A DNA stretch of 64,000 bases, from the NCBI GenBank assembly GCA_003971905.1, contig RSEE01000104.1, positions 62,001-126,000 on the forward strand. The letters are read 5' to 3'. Every line of letters begins with the position of its first letter. Within the stretch, counting starts at the first letter, position 1. The notes beneath the pieces were generated by a model. The model worked only from the letters and a program-made list of their open reading frames with translations. It was not told the DNA's origin and made no database searches. A program made the position numbers and the translations under genes. This DNA comes from Moniliella sp. 'wahieum'. Lineage: Eukaryota; Basidiomycota; Moniliellomycetes; Moniliellales; Moniliellaceae. Shown piece after piece: positions 1 to 12,534 of the stretch.

Positions 1-472
1 GGGCCCAGACTGTGGCGCAGCACCGGCTGCGCGAGGCGGAGGAACTGGTGGTGCTGCCTCGGCGCGCGCGGCAGTGGGCAACCAGCTTGCCCGCTCACCC
101 TATCTGGCCGGGGAAGAGGCCGCGCTGTTAGTTGCCTGTGTCGGTGTGCAGAGGGGGGAAGTGGGTTCGCTCAAGCGACGTACGTGTCTCGTGCATCGAC
201 CTTTGGGGCCACACCGGGGCGCAGTAGAGATTTACTCGTCGGACCCGGCGGTGGGACTGGGAACGGCATCGATGCCCAAACCGCCACTGTGGTCCATCGC
301 GCCGTCTGACGTGGCGAGCGTGCAAGATGCCGAGTCGGAGCTGATGCTGGACCATGCGGTCGTGTTGCTCAACGAGAGGAAGGACATGGTGGTCGTCTTT
401 GTCGCCGATTCGGACGAGGAAAAAGTCGCGCTCACGGCCGCCTTGGAGACGGCAACAGGACGAGTGTACTAG
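1..472 (+). CDS. 3' end of a gene encoding a PH-like domain protein (partial)
   Basis: The gene enters from the left edge, so its start is outside the window. From about base 74 to the TAG at 470-472 the frame encodes alternating strands and a final helix. The pattern (a basic turn, a strand ending I-Y-S-S-D, P-x-x-W-S-I, then V-V-F-V-A-D-S-D-E-E-K and a terminal helix ending A-A-L-E-T-A) resembles a pleckstrin homology fold. Bases 3-110 read better in another frame, with a helix starting A-Q-T-V-A-Q-H-R, so a one-base shift probably lies near 110. PH domains usually bind phosphoinositides or proteins at membranes. The rest of the protein is unknown, and the assignment rests on pattern only. 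Confidence 0.45.
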   Translation, partial: GPDCGAAPAARGGGTGGAASARAAVGNQLARSPYLAGEEAALLVACVGVQRGEVGSLKRRTCLVHRPLGPHRGAVEIYSSDPAVGLGTASMPKPPLWSIAPSDVASVQDAESELMLDHAVVLLNERKDMVVVFVADSDEEKVALTAALETATGRVY

Positions 473-1679
473 CCTCTCAACTCTCAACCCCCGCCCTCAC
501 CACTTTGGACCTCTTTTCCCCGTTCTTGTTCCCTCCTGCCCTCCTGCCCTCCCCGCCTCTCCGCCTCCCCACCTCACACCCGCCCTCTCTCTTTCGCCCG
601 CGCTGTCTTCCTCCCTTTTGAGAAGGAGCTGGTCGCAGCCAGGCTGCGTTCATACCCGTTTCCCCCCTGTGCCTCCCCGCCCCCCGCCGCCCTGCCCCCA
701 CTCTCACCCCTGAACTGCTGGTACCGGATCGTCCACTTTGCTTCCCACCTTCGTTCATTCTCATCATCCTCATTCTCTTAGTCCTTTCTCTCTCTCACCT
801 TCTCTTTCGCCTTCTCTTCCGCCTCTGTCTTGTCTCTCCACCTCCCGTCTTGGCTCTGCTCTCTCCATTCCACTCCGACCCTGTGTGCCCAGGGCCCGGG
901 GGTTGGCCGGTGGGGAGGTACACACGTCTCAGACGCGCGAGCATACCACCCGTTTGTCCCTTGCACGCATCCTATCCTCTCAATATCACCTATCACCTAT
1001 CACCATCACGTCCCATATATCCCCTCATATATCACTTCTCGCTTGACCCCATTTTCGCCCCATTTCACCGGAAGCGCGTAAGCGCGTAAGCTCTCAACAC
1101 CACAAATCGAGCTTGGATTCCCCTCTGTCGCGTCTGTCGCGCGCGGTGTGTGCTGCGCCAGCTGCGCCCTTTCGTATTGGACTCCCCTTGCGCTTAGATA
1201 CTTCTAGTGAACTACTGCCAGGGCCAAACCCCGTAGTCAGCCCTCTTGGCTTCAATATTCAATCTCGACTGTGGCTGGTACTTTGACTGTTTTGGACTTG
1301 GAGTTTGATCTCGACGTTTGGTGTGCGATGGACGTCTGGGCCGCGGCAGCGACCGTCATGCGGGACGGGACGGAGCTCAGGTACAGTACAGTACGGCTAC
1401 ATAGGCGAGAGGTGCACCGACGATGATCGAATGGATAGGACAAGGGCAAGGGGGAGAGGTAGGAGAGGAAACAGAGATGGAGTGCTGCTGCGCATGGGCG
1501 CACAAGTCGGGACAGGCGGTCTAGGGTGGCCCTGGGAGGGGAACAGCCGAGAGACCTTCAATGGCTACACCACCATCACCATCATCTTCATGCAACACCA
1601 CCGCCGCACGCAGGGACCTGCGAGCCGTGCTGAGACCCCGCGCAGGCCCATCACGTTTCTCCATGCAGGTGGGTACGCG
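473..1679. other. Intergenic region between two convergent genes
   Basis: There is no convincing gene here. The first 500 bases are C/T-rich (repeated ccctcc, ctctctc), typical of a 3' flank, and the rest is unique sequence up to the stop of the myosin gene. The long forward reading frame that starts at 1305 runs antisense through the conserved myosin tail and is treated as a shadow. Confidence 0.5.
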
Positions 1680-4600
1680 TTAGGCCACCTTGGTCGTCAA
1701 GCGGCGGAGGACAGGGACGTTCAAGTACGCGGGGCAGTACGTTTCGATGCCAGTCACTTCACGTGGCATGGGCAGTTCGTACGGTCCCGCCTCGTCCACT
1801 TCGGGTGGGAGAAGGAGGTGGTCGTTACGGTCGTTGGGTACGACGCGGGCGGCGACAGCTTTGAGGATTTCGGGCGAGATGGGGTTCTCGTAATCGGCGA
1901 CGGCGTAGTGGGAGATGAGTTTTTGGATTTGGGTCGGGGTCAGCATCCAGCACACGTCGTAGATGATGTCAATGTCGCCCAGGGTGGCCTTTTTGAGCTG
2001 GAGGAGCTTGGTGGCCTGCATGAGGTGTTCGAGCTGGAGCGTGCCTTCGGGCAAGTCGTGGGACTTGCACCATTCCTCGAGTCGGGTAATGTTGTATTGG
2101 ATCTGCATTGCGCGTTTCCACGAACAAAGTTGCGCCGCATCAGCAGGTCGTTGAACGCCGTCACGCCAATCAACTTGAGCAGCTCGCTGACCACTTGCTG
2201 CGTCACGCTCGCCTCGACATAATAGCACAGCAGAGCCTTCCACACCTGGTTCAGCAGCGCCAGCACATCGTCCATCGTGTACGCCACCGCGCCGGCCGAG
2301 GGCAAGAGGCGGTTGAACAGTTTTCCTGCCGCCGCTTCGGACGTGACAAAGCCCGGGAGCGCCTGGTGCTCAATCAGCGCCGGCACCACCATCTTGTGCA
2401 GGACCTTCTTGACCTCCTGCATCCAAGTGTGGTAAATGTTGTACTCGAGACTGTCGAGGTCATGCTTGACAATCGTCACCAGCCGCTCGTAGTCGCCCCA
2501 CTCGAATTCGTACATCCCCATCTCGTCCATGTCCATGCCCGGGCCAATGCCCTGGAGCATGTCGCTTTCGGCAATGCACACAAAGCTCAGTACTTCGTGC
2601 ACGTTCGACAGCCAAAAGATGCCCGGTGCGATGGCCTCCTCGCCCTCGAAGGACATGACGTGTTGCTGGATCGTCTGCATCACGTTGGCCAGGAACCGTT
2701 CGCTTTCCCGCACCATGCCGTACTTCCACATCTCGTTCGTCACCAGCGAAATAAGATGGGCCGGGAACAAGACTTCCTTGGGAGATGGTGCGTTGGAAGA
2801 AGACGGGGAGGGGATACGTAGCTTCTTGATCAACCCGACCAGTACATCCTCATCCAACGCATCCTCATTCTCGAGCAAGCGGATGATCCTCGGCCGGATC
2901 CGCATCTGGGTCCAACGTCTCCTCGTCCAGCCTCGCAGCAAGGGGCAAGCCGTCGGCGCCAAATGCCATGCTCACGTGCCGGTTGGCCATGGCCAAGTCC
3001 CGTTTGGCCAGCATCATCTCCCCCTCGTCGCCATCCAAGACGACGTCCGAGTGGCGGCGCCCGCGGCGGCGCGCGCCCTCCATCGCGGCACCATCCAAGC
3101 CGCGGCCCGTGGAGAGTTGGAACGGTTCGGCGCCCTCGTGTCGCGGTGCAGCGGTAGTCTTTTGAAGCGTGTTGAGCGTCTGGGCGCGACTCAACTGTTC
3201 TTGCAATTGGCTCATCTCCTGCGCAGCCCGCCAATCAGTTGCGCATCCTCTTCGGACGATTGGCTCACCTGGGCAATCACACGTTCGCGCGCCTCGATCT
3301 CTTGGACATACTGCGTCGCTTCTTCGCGCAACGCGGCAATCGTCCGTTCGATTCGGCCACCCGACGAAGCGCATCGGCCTGTTGCGCATCGGCCTCGGCC
3401 TTGGCCAGCTGGAGCGCATCAAACTCGGCCTGGGGCACAGTGGGCTGGCTATGAGTTGGTGCTGCAATTCGGGTATGCGCATCCAACTCGGAATGCTTGC
3501 CCTGCCATGCCGCCACCTCGGCCTGCATGTCGCGCACCTTGGCTACCAACTCGCGGTTCTCCCGCGTGCGCGCCTGCAGGATCTGCGTCAACTCCACCAC
3601 CTTGTTTTCCAACTTGCCGCTGATCTCCTTGAAGTGCTTGGCCGACTTGGCCTCGGCTTTGAGCATCACCATCTCCTTCTTGGCCAGACGGCGCCGCGTA
3701 AGGCTCTGGAGCAACACCACCCCCTTGCGGTCGTGGGCATACCGTCGCCGTACCAGCACGCCGCGGAAGAGCGCTTGCAACCGCGCCGCGGCGCTGTCGA
3801 GGCGGGAAGAACGGAAATGGGCACGCACTTGCTGGCCACGAACGTGGGCTTGGATGCGCGTGACGGCGTGGCGGGTGGCGAGGAACTGTTGGCGTGCCAA
3901 GTGCGCCCGACCGGCGGCCTGCACCTTGAGCACAATCGTTTCTCTTCGCAGCGTTTCAAACGCCTGTTGCGCCGCACGCATCCGCCACCAGGTTTGTACC
4001 TGCAACGTGGTCGCCTTGAGGGCAAGGTACCGTTTGCGCGCAACACGGGCACGCAGGTTCTTTTGCAAGAGGATGGTCAAGTAGTTGAGGCGGTCCTTGC
4101 GACGCTGTTCAAAGGCGGCGAGCATGCCTGCCCGGAAAAAGATTTTGGTCAGGCCAATCTGATACGAGTCGGGCCCGGCGCCGACGGCGGCCAAGATTGC
4201 TTGGCTCAAGTCTTTGATCGCCTGTTCGCTCGATGCGTCCCAATGGTTGGTTTGGGCCGATGGGACCAACATGTAGTAGCGCTGCACAAACTCGGCAAAC
4301 GTCCAGCGTGACGGATAGCCCGCCGAACTGATCCGGATTGTCTCCAACACACCGCACGCACGCAGCTGACCCAACATGTTCTGCGGCTCCACCGCCCACG
4401 GTTCCTTGGCTTCGTTGGGCTTGATGCAGCGAATGTAATGCGCGTTGGTCTTATCGATCGTGTCCATCAGCCCGACCAGGGAGGCCTTAAACTGCGATCC
4501 CAGCGTCGGCTTCTTGATCAATCCCAGGGCCGCCGTCCGGCCGCTGGCGGCTCGGCGGTAGAAGAGGCAAGCGCCGTATCAAACACTTCTTTTAAAAAGG

Positions 4601-6664
4601 GGTTGGCCGTGCCCTGGAGCAAGGCCAGCTGCTCGTCGGGAACTGTATCCTTGTTCTTATCCAGGAACCCGTCCACTTCGTACGTCACATCCAGCGCGTA
4701 GTGGCACACAGTAAAGCTCGATTGGCCAAACCGGGGCTTTTTAAACGCAGTTTTGTACTCGGGCTTGCGGTCAAACTGGGTGAACAGTTTGTTAAGGAAG
4801 GACTGGTCCGAACCAGAGGGCAAACGCGACTCTTCGTCCAAGAGGGAGAGAATGCCAAGACGGGACTCGATCAGGTTGATGGTCGGTTGGTTGTCGGAAA
4901 ATTCAATAAAAGTCCACTGAATTTGTTCTTTGACGTACTCTTCTTGTTCTAACCTGAAAACATGGTCGTTAAACTCATGTTGTAGTCGCTCGTTGGCATA
5001 GTTGATGCAAAACTGCTCGTAGCTGTTGACTTTGAAATGCTCAAACCCATAAATGTCCAACACCCCAATCATGTTCTTGCGCAGGTCCTCCGTGTCGGGC
5101 GTCAAGGCCAACGATTTGTTCATCTGCGCCACCAGCCAGTCAAACAAGCTGGAATAGATGTACTTGGCCACCGAATCACGCACCGCCGTTGCCATCACAG
5201 GCGACAAGCTCGACACGATCTTCTCGCCTCGCGTGATGATCTGTCGCTTGACCAGCCAGCGGCGGAAATCAGACGGATCAATGCCAAGAAGATTGGTGGC
5301 CATAAACAAGCTGGGGTCGTCATCCGACACCATCGCATCGTTGCGAAGGGAAGTAATCTTTACATTGCCCAAATGGAGCAAGGCGGCAAGTAGGCGGAAC
5401 ACCTGCCACTGCCGATCCACCGTCAACCCCACTGTGGTCATGGCCGCCTGGGTCTCTCGGAACTCGGCAGCATCGTCCACACCATTGACCACAGGATCAC
5501 CGCCCTGATTGAGGTAATGGAACTCCATTGGATCCGACAAGCCTAGGTTTGCGTTCCGCTTCGGGAGCACCGGCAACGAGTTGATAAAAGATGTGGTAGT
5601 TGCGCTCGGTGGAAGGCTGGTAGATCAATCGGCTGCGCTCAAGGAGGTAGGTGCGCATTTGAGCACCGATAATCTGGTATCGCTTGTCAAACAGGATCTC
5701 AATGTACTTGCCAAAACGGGAAGAGTTGTCGTTGCGGGTCGTCTTGGCATTGCCAAAGGCCTCCATGACGGGATTGGTAGCGAGGATGCGCTCCTCGGTC
5801 TCGCTCATTCCGCTGGTCTTGGGTGCATCCTTCTTGCTCCACACGGCGAGGTGTCCTCTTCGACACTGGCAAAGTAGCGCATAATGTATTGGCCGAGACC
5901 GTTTTGCCAGCACCTCTGCATCACATTGGTCAGAACCGAAACAAGAGAGGAGGAGTGGGGGGGGGGGGGCAAAGAGGCGAAGTGAGCAAAACGTACGACT
6001 CGCCAGACACGACAATTGTTTGGTCCTTCTCGTCTCGGATCATGTAGCGATAGGCATCCTCGGCAATGGCAAACAAATGAGGCTCCATCTCGCCTCGTTT
6101 GCGGCCGCTGTAGGCCGTGATGACTTCTGGGGAGTAGAGGTTCATAGGGAAGAAGGGGTTGACGGCGATCAGGACAATGCCCGAGTAGGTGTAGATGTTG
6201 CGTTGGGAGTAGCGGTTGAGGATGGTATGCAGCACTGTGGCAAGCGGCTGCGGTTAGTACACAACGCAGCGGGGAAAGAGCAACAGACCCAGACACGCAC
6301 CAGATGGCTCGTTGAGGTGGGACAAGTTGGTCAGGTCGTCGGTGGCCTCGAGCAGAGGCGGATTGCGCAGCGGGGGCAGCTGGCCCTCCGCCAGCTGACC
6401 CGAGGCGGTGGCGGCCGCATCCAGCGAAGCGCTCTCCTTGGACGCGCCCGCGGCCAGGGCAGCAATCTTGGTAGCGGTGGTCTGGAGCACACGCTCGATA
6501 CCTGTCTCGTCGTCGACAAAGTGCAGCTCGACGGCGCCGGAGCTGGCCACGAGGGGGGCGGCAGTGAGGGTGGCGCTGACCCAGCCGAGGTCACGGTGGG
6601 GGAACCAGGCGCGTGTGCCAGCCACATAGGGTGCGAGCGCGAGCTCGGCGGCGTGGGACGCCAT
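1680..6664 (-). CDS. MYO2: Class V myosin heavy chain (Myo2-type, actin-based cargo motor)
   Basis: Class V myosins carry vesicles, organelles and mRNA along actin to sites of polarised growth. The start is M-A-S-H-A-A at 6664. Exon 1 ends at 6301 and exon 2 runs 6234-5997, with introns 6300-6235 and 5996-5916. The second intron splits the P-loop G-E-S|G-A-G-K-T. Switch I ([15 protein letters not shown]), switch II (L-D-I-Y-G-F-E) and the actin-binding [10 protein letters not shown] stretch near 4450 are all visible. Six IQ-like motifs (about 4070-3670), a coiled coil and a C-terminal DIL cargo-binding domain (about 2760-1680) follow. The frame shifts at least near 5892 (A-K-Y-I-M expected), 5540, 4520, 3480, 2960 and 2120, each with family-like sequence on both sides. 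These look like sequence errors rather than decay. Confidence 0.93.
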
Positions 6665-7759
6665 GGGGGGGGGGCGGGGCGGAGGCGACGGCGGTGGAGA
6701 GGGCCGTGGAGAGGGCCGTGGAGAGGGCCGTGGTGGAGGCGGAGGAGAAGGCCGTGGTGGAGGCGATGGAGAAGGCGGCGGTGGAGGCGATGGGGAAGCC
6801 GCCGGATGCGTCGCCGCCGTGACGGGATCGCCTCGGTTGGCTGCCTGGCCAAGGTGGAGCGTCTGCGCGCCGACAGGCACCCGGCCAGTGTGTGGCGCGG
6901 CGGCGCCTCCCAGCACTGCCCCCATGCCGCTCCCCGGCCGCTGCTGCTCAGCAGCAACGTCAGCCGCCCCCGCACGGGGCCTGTGTGCCGCCGCCCCCTC
7001 CACGTCGCCGTCGGTTTCAGTATTTCAGTGCTCCACTCCTTCCCCAGGTTCTTTTCCTCTGAGATCTGACAGCTGAATCGTCCGTCCTTTTCGATGTGTC
7101 AAGCTTTAAGGCGATAAAGACATGGCGGTAAGTCAAAGCGGTGGGCCGGAGGCCGTCAACCAACGTCTGAAGGGAAGAAGATAGGAGGGAGAAAGTGAAG
7201 GGAGATAAAGCGAGCAGGGAGTCGGCAACCTCGTTACGATCGAACGAACCTCTCCCGCGCTGGACTAATACCATCTGGAAGGGAGCATCCCCGCGTCGAG
7301 ATTCAACAAAACTTATTGAGGGCCGTGCAGGGGATTGAACCCTATATGAGCGCTACCTTCTCAAGGGACCCAATGCAAAATCGGGCTTTCCTCAGAGATT
7401 TTGTTAACCGCGTTTGACGATATGACAGGGGAGGGTCGACGGCAGCCGCGCCAGCCACTGGTCTATCGCTGTTGCTAAAAAATTGTCGAGGGAGCAAAGT
7501 GTAACGACCTTAGATAAGTACAAGTCCCCGCAGTGAGAGAAATCCAGGCGGCGAGACCGGGTTCACAATACTATAGTACGTGATAGCTTCCCTAGACAGA
7601 CCCTCTTCGGCACTGGCACCAGTATTGAGGTCAGTTGCCCTGACCACGCGCCTATGCACCCCCACAGTTGTATACTCCTATGGCAACGTTGGTGAAAGAA
7701 GCGAGACTACTAGGAGAGACATGTATAGCGGCTATGAATTCAGGGTATCACTGCAACAA
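6665..7759. other. Upstream region of the myosin gene and start of the lower-GC island
   Basis: Bases 6665-6810 are a purine-rich run with imperfect 12-base units (ggagagggccgt, ggaggcgatgg) directly before the myosin start, so probably 5' UTR or promoter. From about 7300 the base composition drops in GC. No gene is recognised. A short stretch around 7320-7360 resembles the 3' half of a tRNA but lacks a matching 5' half. Confidence 0.4.
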
Positions 7760-9581
7760 TCAGGTACACTGATCAGCACTAGTACATATTATCTCGTAAA
7801 GGAGAGACCTGGCGCCAACATCTCTTGAATCAATGCATAAACCTGCGAGTATCATTTTACTTGTGGGAATCTTTCCCTCAAGACTGTGGAGTAACTCGAT
7901 GCGTTGGCGATGGCGATTCCCGAAGTAGTTCAAAGGAAGTAAAACGATAATCCACCCGAAGAGTACCGGAACATTTCGATACACGTGGTTTGCTCCGCCA
8001 TGGACAGAACAGTCATGAAGAGTTCGTATGCGTTGAACGCAGGCCACGCGTAGTGAATCCGGTAGAATTGAGGAGAAATCTCCGGAGGGTTACCGTTGAC
8101 TAGACTCGCAAAAGAAATGACAGTTAGGGCGAGTGTATATACACGCATTGAGGCAAAATGATACCAAGACGCAGTACTCACGGATACGCTTAGCAACGCA
8201 GCAGTCAGGACGATAGGTGGAAAATAAAGAAACTCGGTGACCCAGCCAGTATATGTGTCGAAAACGAGCCACTGGATGAAAGAGTAGCACCAATAGGGGA
8301 GCCAATAACCCACAACATACTGCCATGCGGCAATGGAGTCCGCATCGTGGAACATCTCAAACCAGAGCCCCCACGAAATCCCCATCAAGCACGACACACA
8401 CAACCCAAACCCTAGCCGGAAGGCCCACCATTTCCGAAAGGGGGGATTCCAATCATATGAGTCAAATGGCGAGTTCCTTGCACCAGAAACCCGATGGGGA
8501 CCGCGGGCAAAACACTTCCCACCGTGTCTACCCAGAATTTGACCCCAGCAGAAAAGTCACGTATGTTTGCAGGGTTCCTGAGAAGCCAGTAAGAAGAACA
8601 CGGATGCCCAATAAGGTAGTGGTGTTTCTCCCTGTAGCATCGCTTGCCCATAGTGCGATTGCCAGAGATCGCTAGCATCGTTGATGGCTGTTTCCATAGA
8701 TGCCTGAACATTGAGTTCGGTTAGCGCCCACCGAGCGCCATTGTACTCATATCGGATGGCACTCTGTGGATCAAACGGTGTGGTATTCTTTCCTTCGATG
8801 GCTGAAGAAAAGAAAGTGTTGCATTGGGAGCAGCAGCGACCAACCCCCATAATGACCTCTGTCAGAAAGAAATATGTCAGTACTCTGTAATGGCTTCACG
8901 TCAAAATTGTGGCAGTCTGGTATTAGGGAAAACATACGATAGACTTCGTCGTGGGCGTGTGCTAAGGTTTTGTACTTGGAACAAACGTGACCATTCCACT
9001 CTGCCCTGACAGTGCCTCGGTTGCGTTTCGCACTGCTTCCCCTGCACGTCACTCGTGATTAGCCCAACATGTCAAGTAACAGCGGGGAATGCGTACCGAT
9101 TTGCCAACATCATGGTCCAGGACAAGCACAGGCAGGTTTCTCATCTGTCGTTCTCCTTGTATGCCGATCCGTAGAGCCATGTGGCGGTGAAACCAAGCCA
9201 CGAGTAAGTAACAGCACCAAATTTGGCCAGGAATCGCAAGTAAGCCGACTGAAAGGGGGCAATTGCCCCATTTAAAATTGTCATTTGACAGAGTGGATGA
9301 AAACAATCGTATGACCAGCGACTTCGGTATCGATACGATTTTCCATGTCCAAACCTTGCTGCTTGGCGACCATCATTTGTGGTAGGTCTTGGACGTAAAG
9401 GGTCGGCTTGATCCCGTGCCAAGAAGCGAACGAGAGCGAGTTTGGTGCAAGAAAGACTGATGGGGGGGGTTGATGAAATGGCTACCGCCTCTAACCTGTA
9501 AGGAGAAGCTGCTAGGGGTGGTGGTGGAGAGAAGGATGGTAATACTATCCCATGGAAGCGGGGCTTCGCATAGAATGCCAC
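7760..9581 (-). CDS. SNG1/DUF3533-family multi-spanning membrane protein (copy A, several frame breaks)
   Basis: SNG1-family proteins are plasma-membrane or vacuolar multi-TM proteins; yeast SNG1 gives resistance to nitrosoguanidine and other drugs. Reading leftwards there is a first TM segment (about 9290-9160) followed by N-L-P-V-L-V-L-D-H-D-V-G-K. An extracellular domain ending A-I-R-Y-E-Y-N-G-A-R-W follows (about 8850-8700), matching A-L-Q-Y-V-Y-N-E-A-R-W of copy B. TM segments start G-I-S-W-G-L-W-F-E-M (8370) and end V-Y-R-N-V-P-V-L-F-G (7980). An intron lies near 8180-8105. The frame changes near 9150, 8830, 8560 and 7990. It is either a frameshifted real gene or a decaying paralogue. 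The start is uncertain; 9581 is the most upstream Met of the N-terminal frame. Confidence 0.6.
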
Positions 9582-10818
9582 AGCCGAGCTATGAGCAACC
9601 GTGTTGCCGCAAGGATAGTCACATCCTGTGCATCATGCATCCGTCAGCATCGAAGATCGTCTGTGGTATCTGATCGAATTCGATGGGGGGGTGGCCGATG
9701 GGCTGGATTCCATACTGGTTGTGCGGTTTGCACCTTCGGAAGATTTTTTCCAGCAGGAAAGTTACGCTGATTCGATGATCCGGAGGACTGACAAAAGCCC
9801 TCAACAAAATCCGGCTACGTCCGTCCGTCGTCCCTTTGTTGTTGCGAGGCCTACACACTAGCAAAGCCCACGAGAAGTCTATATATATAACCACTCAAGC
9901 AACACTCTCAATCCGAGACAGTTGTCATAGCTGTCGTGGCGCATACACAGTCCCTAAAAAGGACCCTACTAATAATCAGTCTGTAGTTCAAAAGCTCATC
10001 AAGCGTCACTAGCTCGCGTCACTGATATACATTCCGACATTGGGGAATGCCTTTAACCGGTAACCCCTCTAGGAGCGAAGCTGCTATTCCGTTCCGACTG
10101 CATTCGGAGATAAAGTGTGGCACAATTGTTTTTATGTGGCTAATACAGGTTTGGTGGTTGGTACGAGATGATCGATGGACGTGGAACTCAACGTTCTCAG
10201 CAATTGAGTAAAAGGATATATCGATAGCACTCCTCGCCCTTTGGGATCCATCGATCGTCTTCATCACTTTCAAGGTCTACTACTAAATCCGGTTGCCCAC
10301 CACAGCCACGTATACTTCAGTCAGCGCTATAAGCACTAGTCAGGAAGTATCCACACCACGGATGTAAGATAGGTGCGCGGGGGTTTCCACCGAGTATCCA
10401 CCGGGAAATATCTGCCATGCAACCGTGGTCGTTTGCCGGCGGGATGGACCCTACCATCGTCATCGCGTCATTCATCTGCATGAGAGCATAGGAGTTGCGA
10501 CGTGAGTATATGAGTACTGAGTGAGTACACGATACATGAACGCCGCCTTTTTGTTAGTCGGCAACTGTGTTTTTAACCTGCTGTTGGGCCGGCATGGCTG
10601 GACTGCGGCGCCGTGCTGTTTTGACGGTGCAATATCCAAAGTCCGATGTTTTACACTTTCAACGCGGCAGAGCTATTCCACGAGATCATCGGTTTTTTAA
10701 GTGGGCCTCCTGGCCTTGACCGTTTGCGCCTTTATTCTGGTGCTAGACCACCTTCATCAACTGGTTCTCTCGTCGAGGAGACCTTCGCCCCCGATTCGAA
10801 CAACAGCAGCTCTTCAAG
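9582..10818. other. Shared upstream region of the divergent SNG1-like pair
   Basis: The region is lower-GC with no gene. A TATA-like run (tatatataa) lies at 9882-9890, and the pheromone-response-like site lies at 9831-9839. The tract between about 9900 and 10800 shows nothing recognisable beyond short direct echoes. Confidence 0.4.
9831..9839 (-). promoter_or_regulatory. Perfect match to the Prf1-type pheromone response element (ACAAAGGGA)
   Basis: The minus strand reads ACAAAGGGA, about 250 bases upstream of the putative start of SNG1-like copy A and in its orientation. In Ustilago this nonamer is the published binding site of the HMG-box regulator Prf1. One nonamer can occur by chance, so function is inferred only. 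Confidence 0.3.
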
Positions 10819-12534
10819 ATGCTTGAGGAACCCACGCCCGTTTCATCGTCGCATCGCCCCAGCGGGCCGCGTCGAGAGGAAGGCGACGCTGATACGATCA
10901 TTGAGCAGGAGATGCACGGATGGAACCGTTTCTTCGCGCGGCCATCGCCTTCCCATACACGTTCCCTGCATGCGGCCTCACGACAAGACACGATTGAGTA
11001 TGATGTGTTTGAGTCTGGGCTGGGCACGGCGCACGCCCAATTCACGGTGAAAAGCATCAAGCCCTTCATTAAGGTCAGTTCAATTTTTGTCGTCGTCTTT
11101 CTTGGCCTTGCCTATATCTGTGCCAGCTGGATTGGTGGATCGTCGTTCCAGCAGAGCGTCAAGGCATCACGGCTTACTGTGTTACTGCTTGACCTGGACC
11201 AAAACGAAATTGGTAAGGAATCCTTTGTACTACTGAGTCCGCGCGGGGCAGACTATTGAACAGATATATACTTCTTGTATTCTTCTTTGCAAAAGGGCGC
11301 AGTCTTGTCGCTGCTGCACACGACTTATCTGGTCAACCAGGAATCGCCACATTTCGGCAAGTAAACTGGACCTGGGATCAAGGCTATGAAGCCGTTTGGA
11401 GGTATGTGCACATCAGAGCTCAATATTAATTCCAGGAAAAGGTATGCACAAGCGATGCGCACATGAAGAACTGAACTCTCTATGATACCAACGCAGGGGT
11501 CACGCCTGGGGTGCAATCGCTGCTATGCCAAACGCCACCACGAAGTTGCTGGATGCGATTGAAAACAGTGGTGATTACGAGCCAACAAGTGCTCTGCAGT
11601 ACGTGTACAATGAGGCGCGCTGGCCGACGGTGAACATGATGTTCGTCCAGCCTTCCCTGTCCGCCTTGGTACGTGGTACGCAAAACGGGTGGATGATGAA
11701 TGCTGGAGCACCACTTTTGGCTTCAGGGTCAAGCCTTTCTCAGCAGGCAATCAAAACAGTGCTGCAAGGCTTTTCGGCTCGCGTGTTCAACATCAAACCA
11801 TACGGCATTGGGATCAAGTTTTTGTACCTTCGGTATCGCATGTGGTTGCCTTTGTGCCGATAACCTTTGTCATGCTGGCATGCCGTGGGGTGGTTGCTGT
11901 CTATGGCCCGCCGAAGTATGTACAGTACATGTTTCTGCGGATAGGCGCAGCCCTCATCTTTCTTGTCTGATTGGCATGTCGTGGGGATTGTGGGTCGAGA
12001 TGTATCGAGAGACACTGTCCTACTCGGCCACTCAATTTTGTCGCATTTGGGGTGTGTACTGGCTGTACGCGCTGGTCAACTTTCTCTTCCTCGACATGGT
12101 CACCAGTTTCCTCCCGCCTCCCGGTGCTCCTTTCTGCATCTTCCTCGTGGCTATCATATGTATATACCATTCTACTCCTTCTCTGCGTACACACCACTCA
12201 CGATACCACACCTTGCTGACTGACATCTCATCGCGACGCAGCCGTCACGAGTGCTGTTTTCCCGCCAGACATCCAACCGCGGTTCTATCATTTTGATTAC
12301 ATCGTTCCAGCCTTGAATTGCTACGAGCTGTACGTTACCATCGTGACCAACGGCTCTACCTCACGAGTGTATCGGAACTTGCCAGTGCTGTTCGGGCAAC
12401 TCGTGGCCTATCTCACGCTCAATTTCCTGCTGAACTACCGAAGGTGGAAATCCGACGTCCGGTCTTATGATGAACAACTTCCAGAACATCAACGCTGGCG
12501 GGAAGCCTTGGAAACACAACAGACTCATGGCTGA
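10819..12534 (+). CDS. SNG1/DUF3533-family multi-spanning membrane protein (copy B)
   Basis: The start M-L-E-E-P at 10819 gives a cytosolic N-terminus, then TM1 (about 11065-11130) followed by L-T-V-L-L-L-D-L-D-Q-N-E-I-G, the conserved strand after TM1. Intron 1 begins at 11213 (GTAAGG) and ends near 11294. Intron 2 is 11402-11496 (GTATGT to GCAG) and joins to G-H-A-W-G-A-I-A-A-M-P-N-A-T-T, the family hallmark W-G-A-I-x-x-x-x-N-A-T. TM segments and a last intron (about 12157-12240) lead to P-A-L-N-C-Y-E-L-Y and V-Y-R-N-L-P-V-L-F-G, then the TGA at 12534. One base is missing near 11360 (G-Q-V-N-W expected) and others near 11830 and 11970. It is head-to-head with copy A, so the pair is an inverted duplication. 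Confidence 0.75.

Noticed and set aside
1305-2222. Long forward ORF of 305 codons
   Set aside because: It lies antisense to the conserved myosin tail, and the product has no family-like features.
7320-7400. tRNA-like 3' half on the minus strand (stem-loop with GGTTCAATCCC)
   Set aside because: No matching 5' acceptor strand, D-arm or anticodon arm could be placed upstream; probably chance or a fragment.
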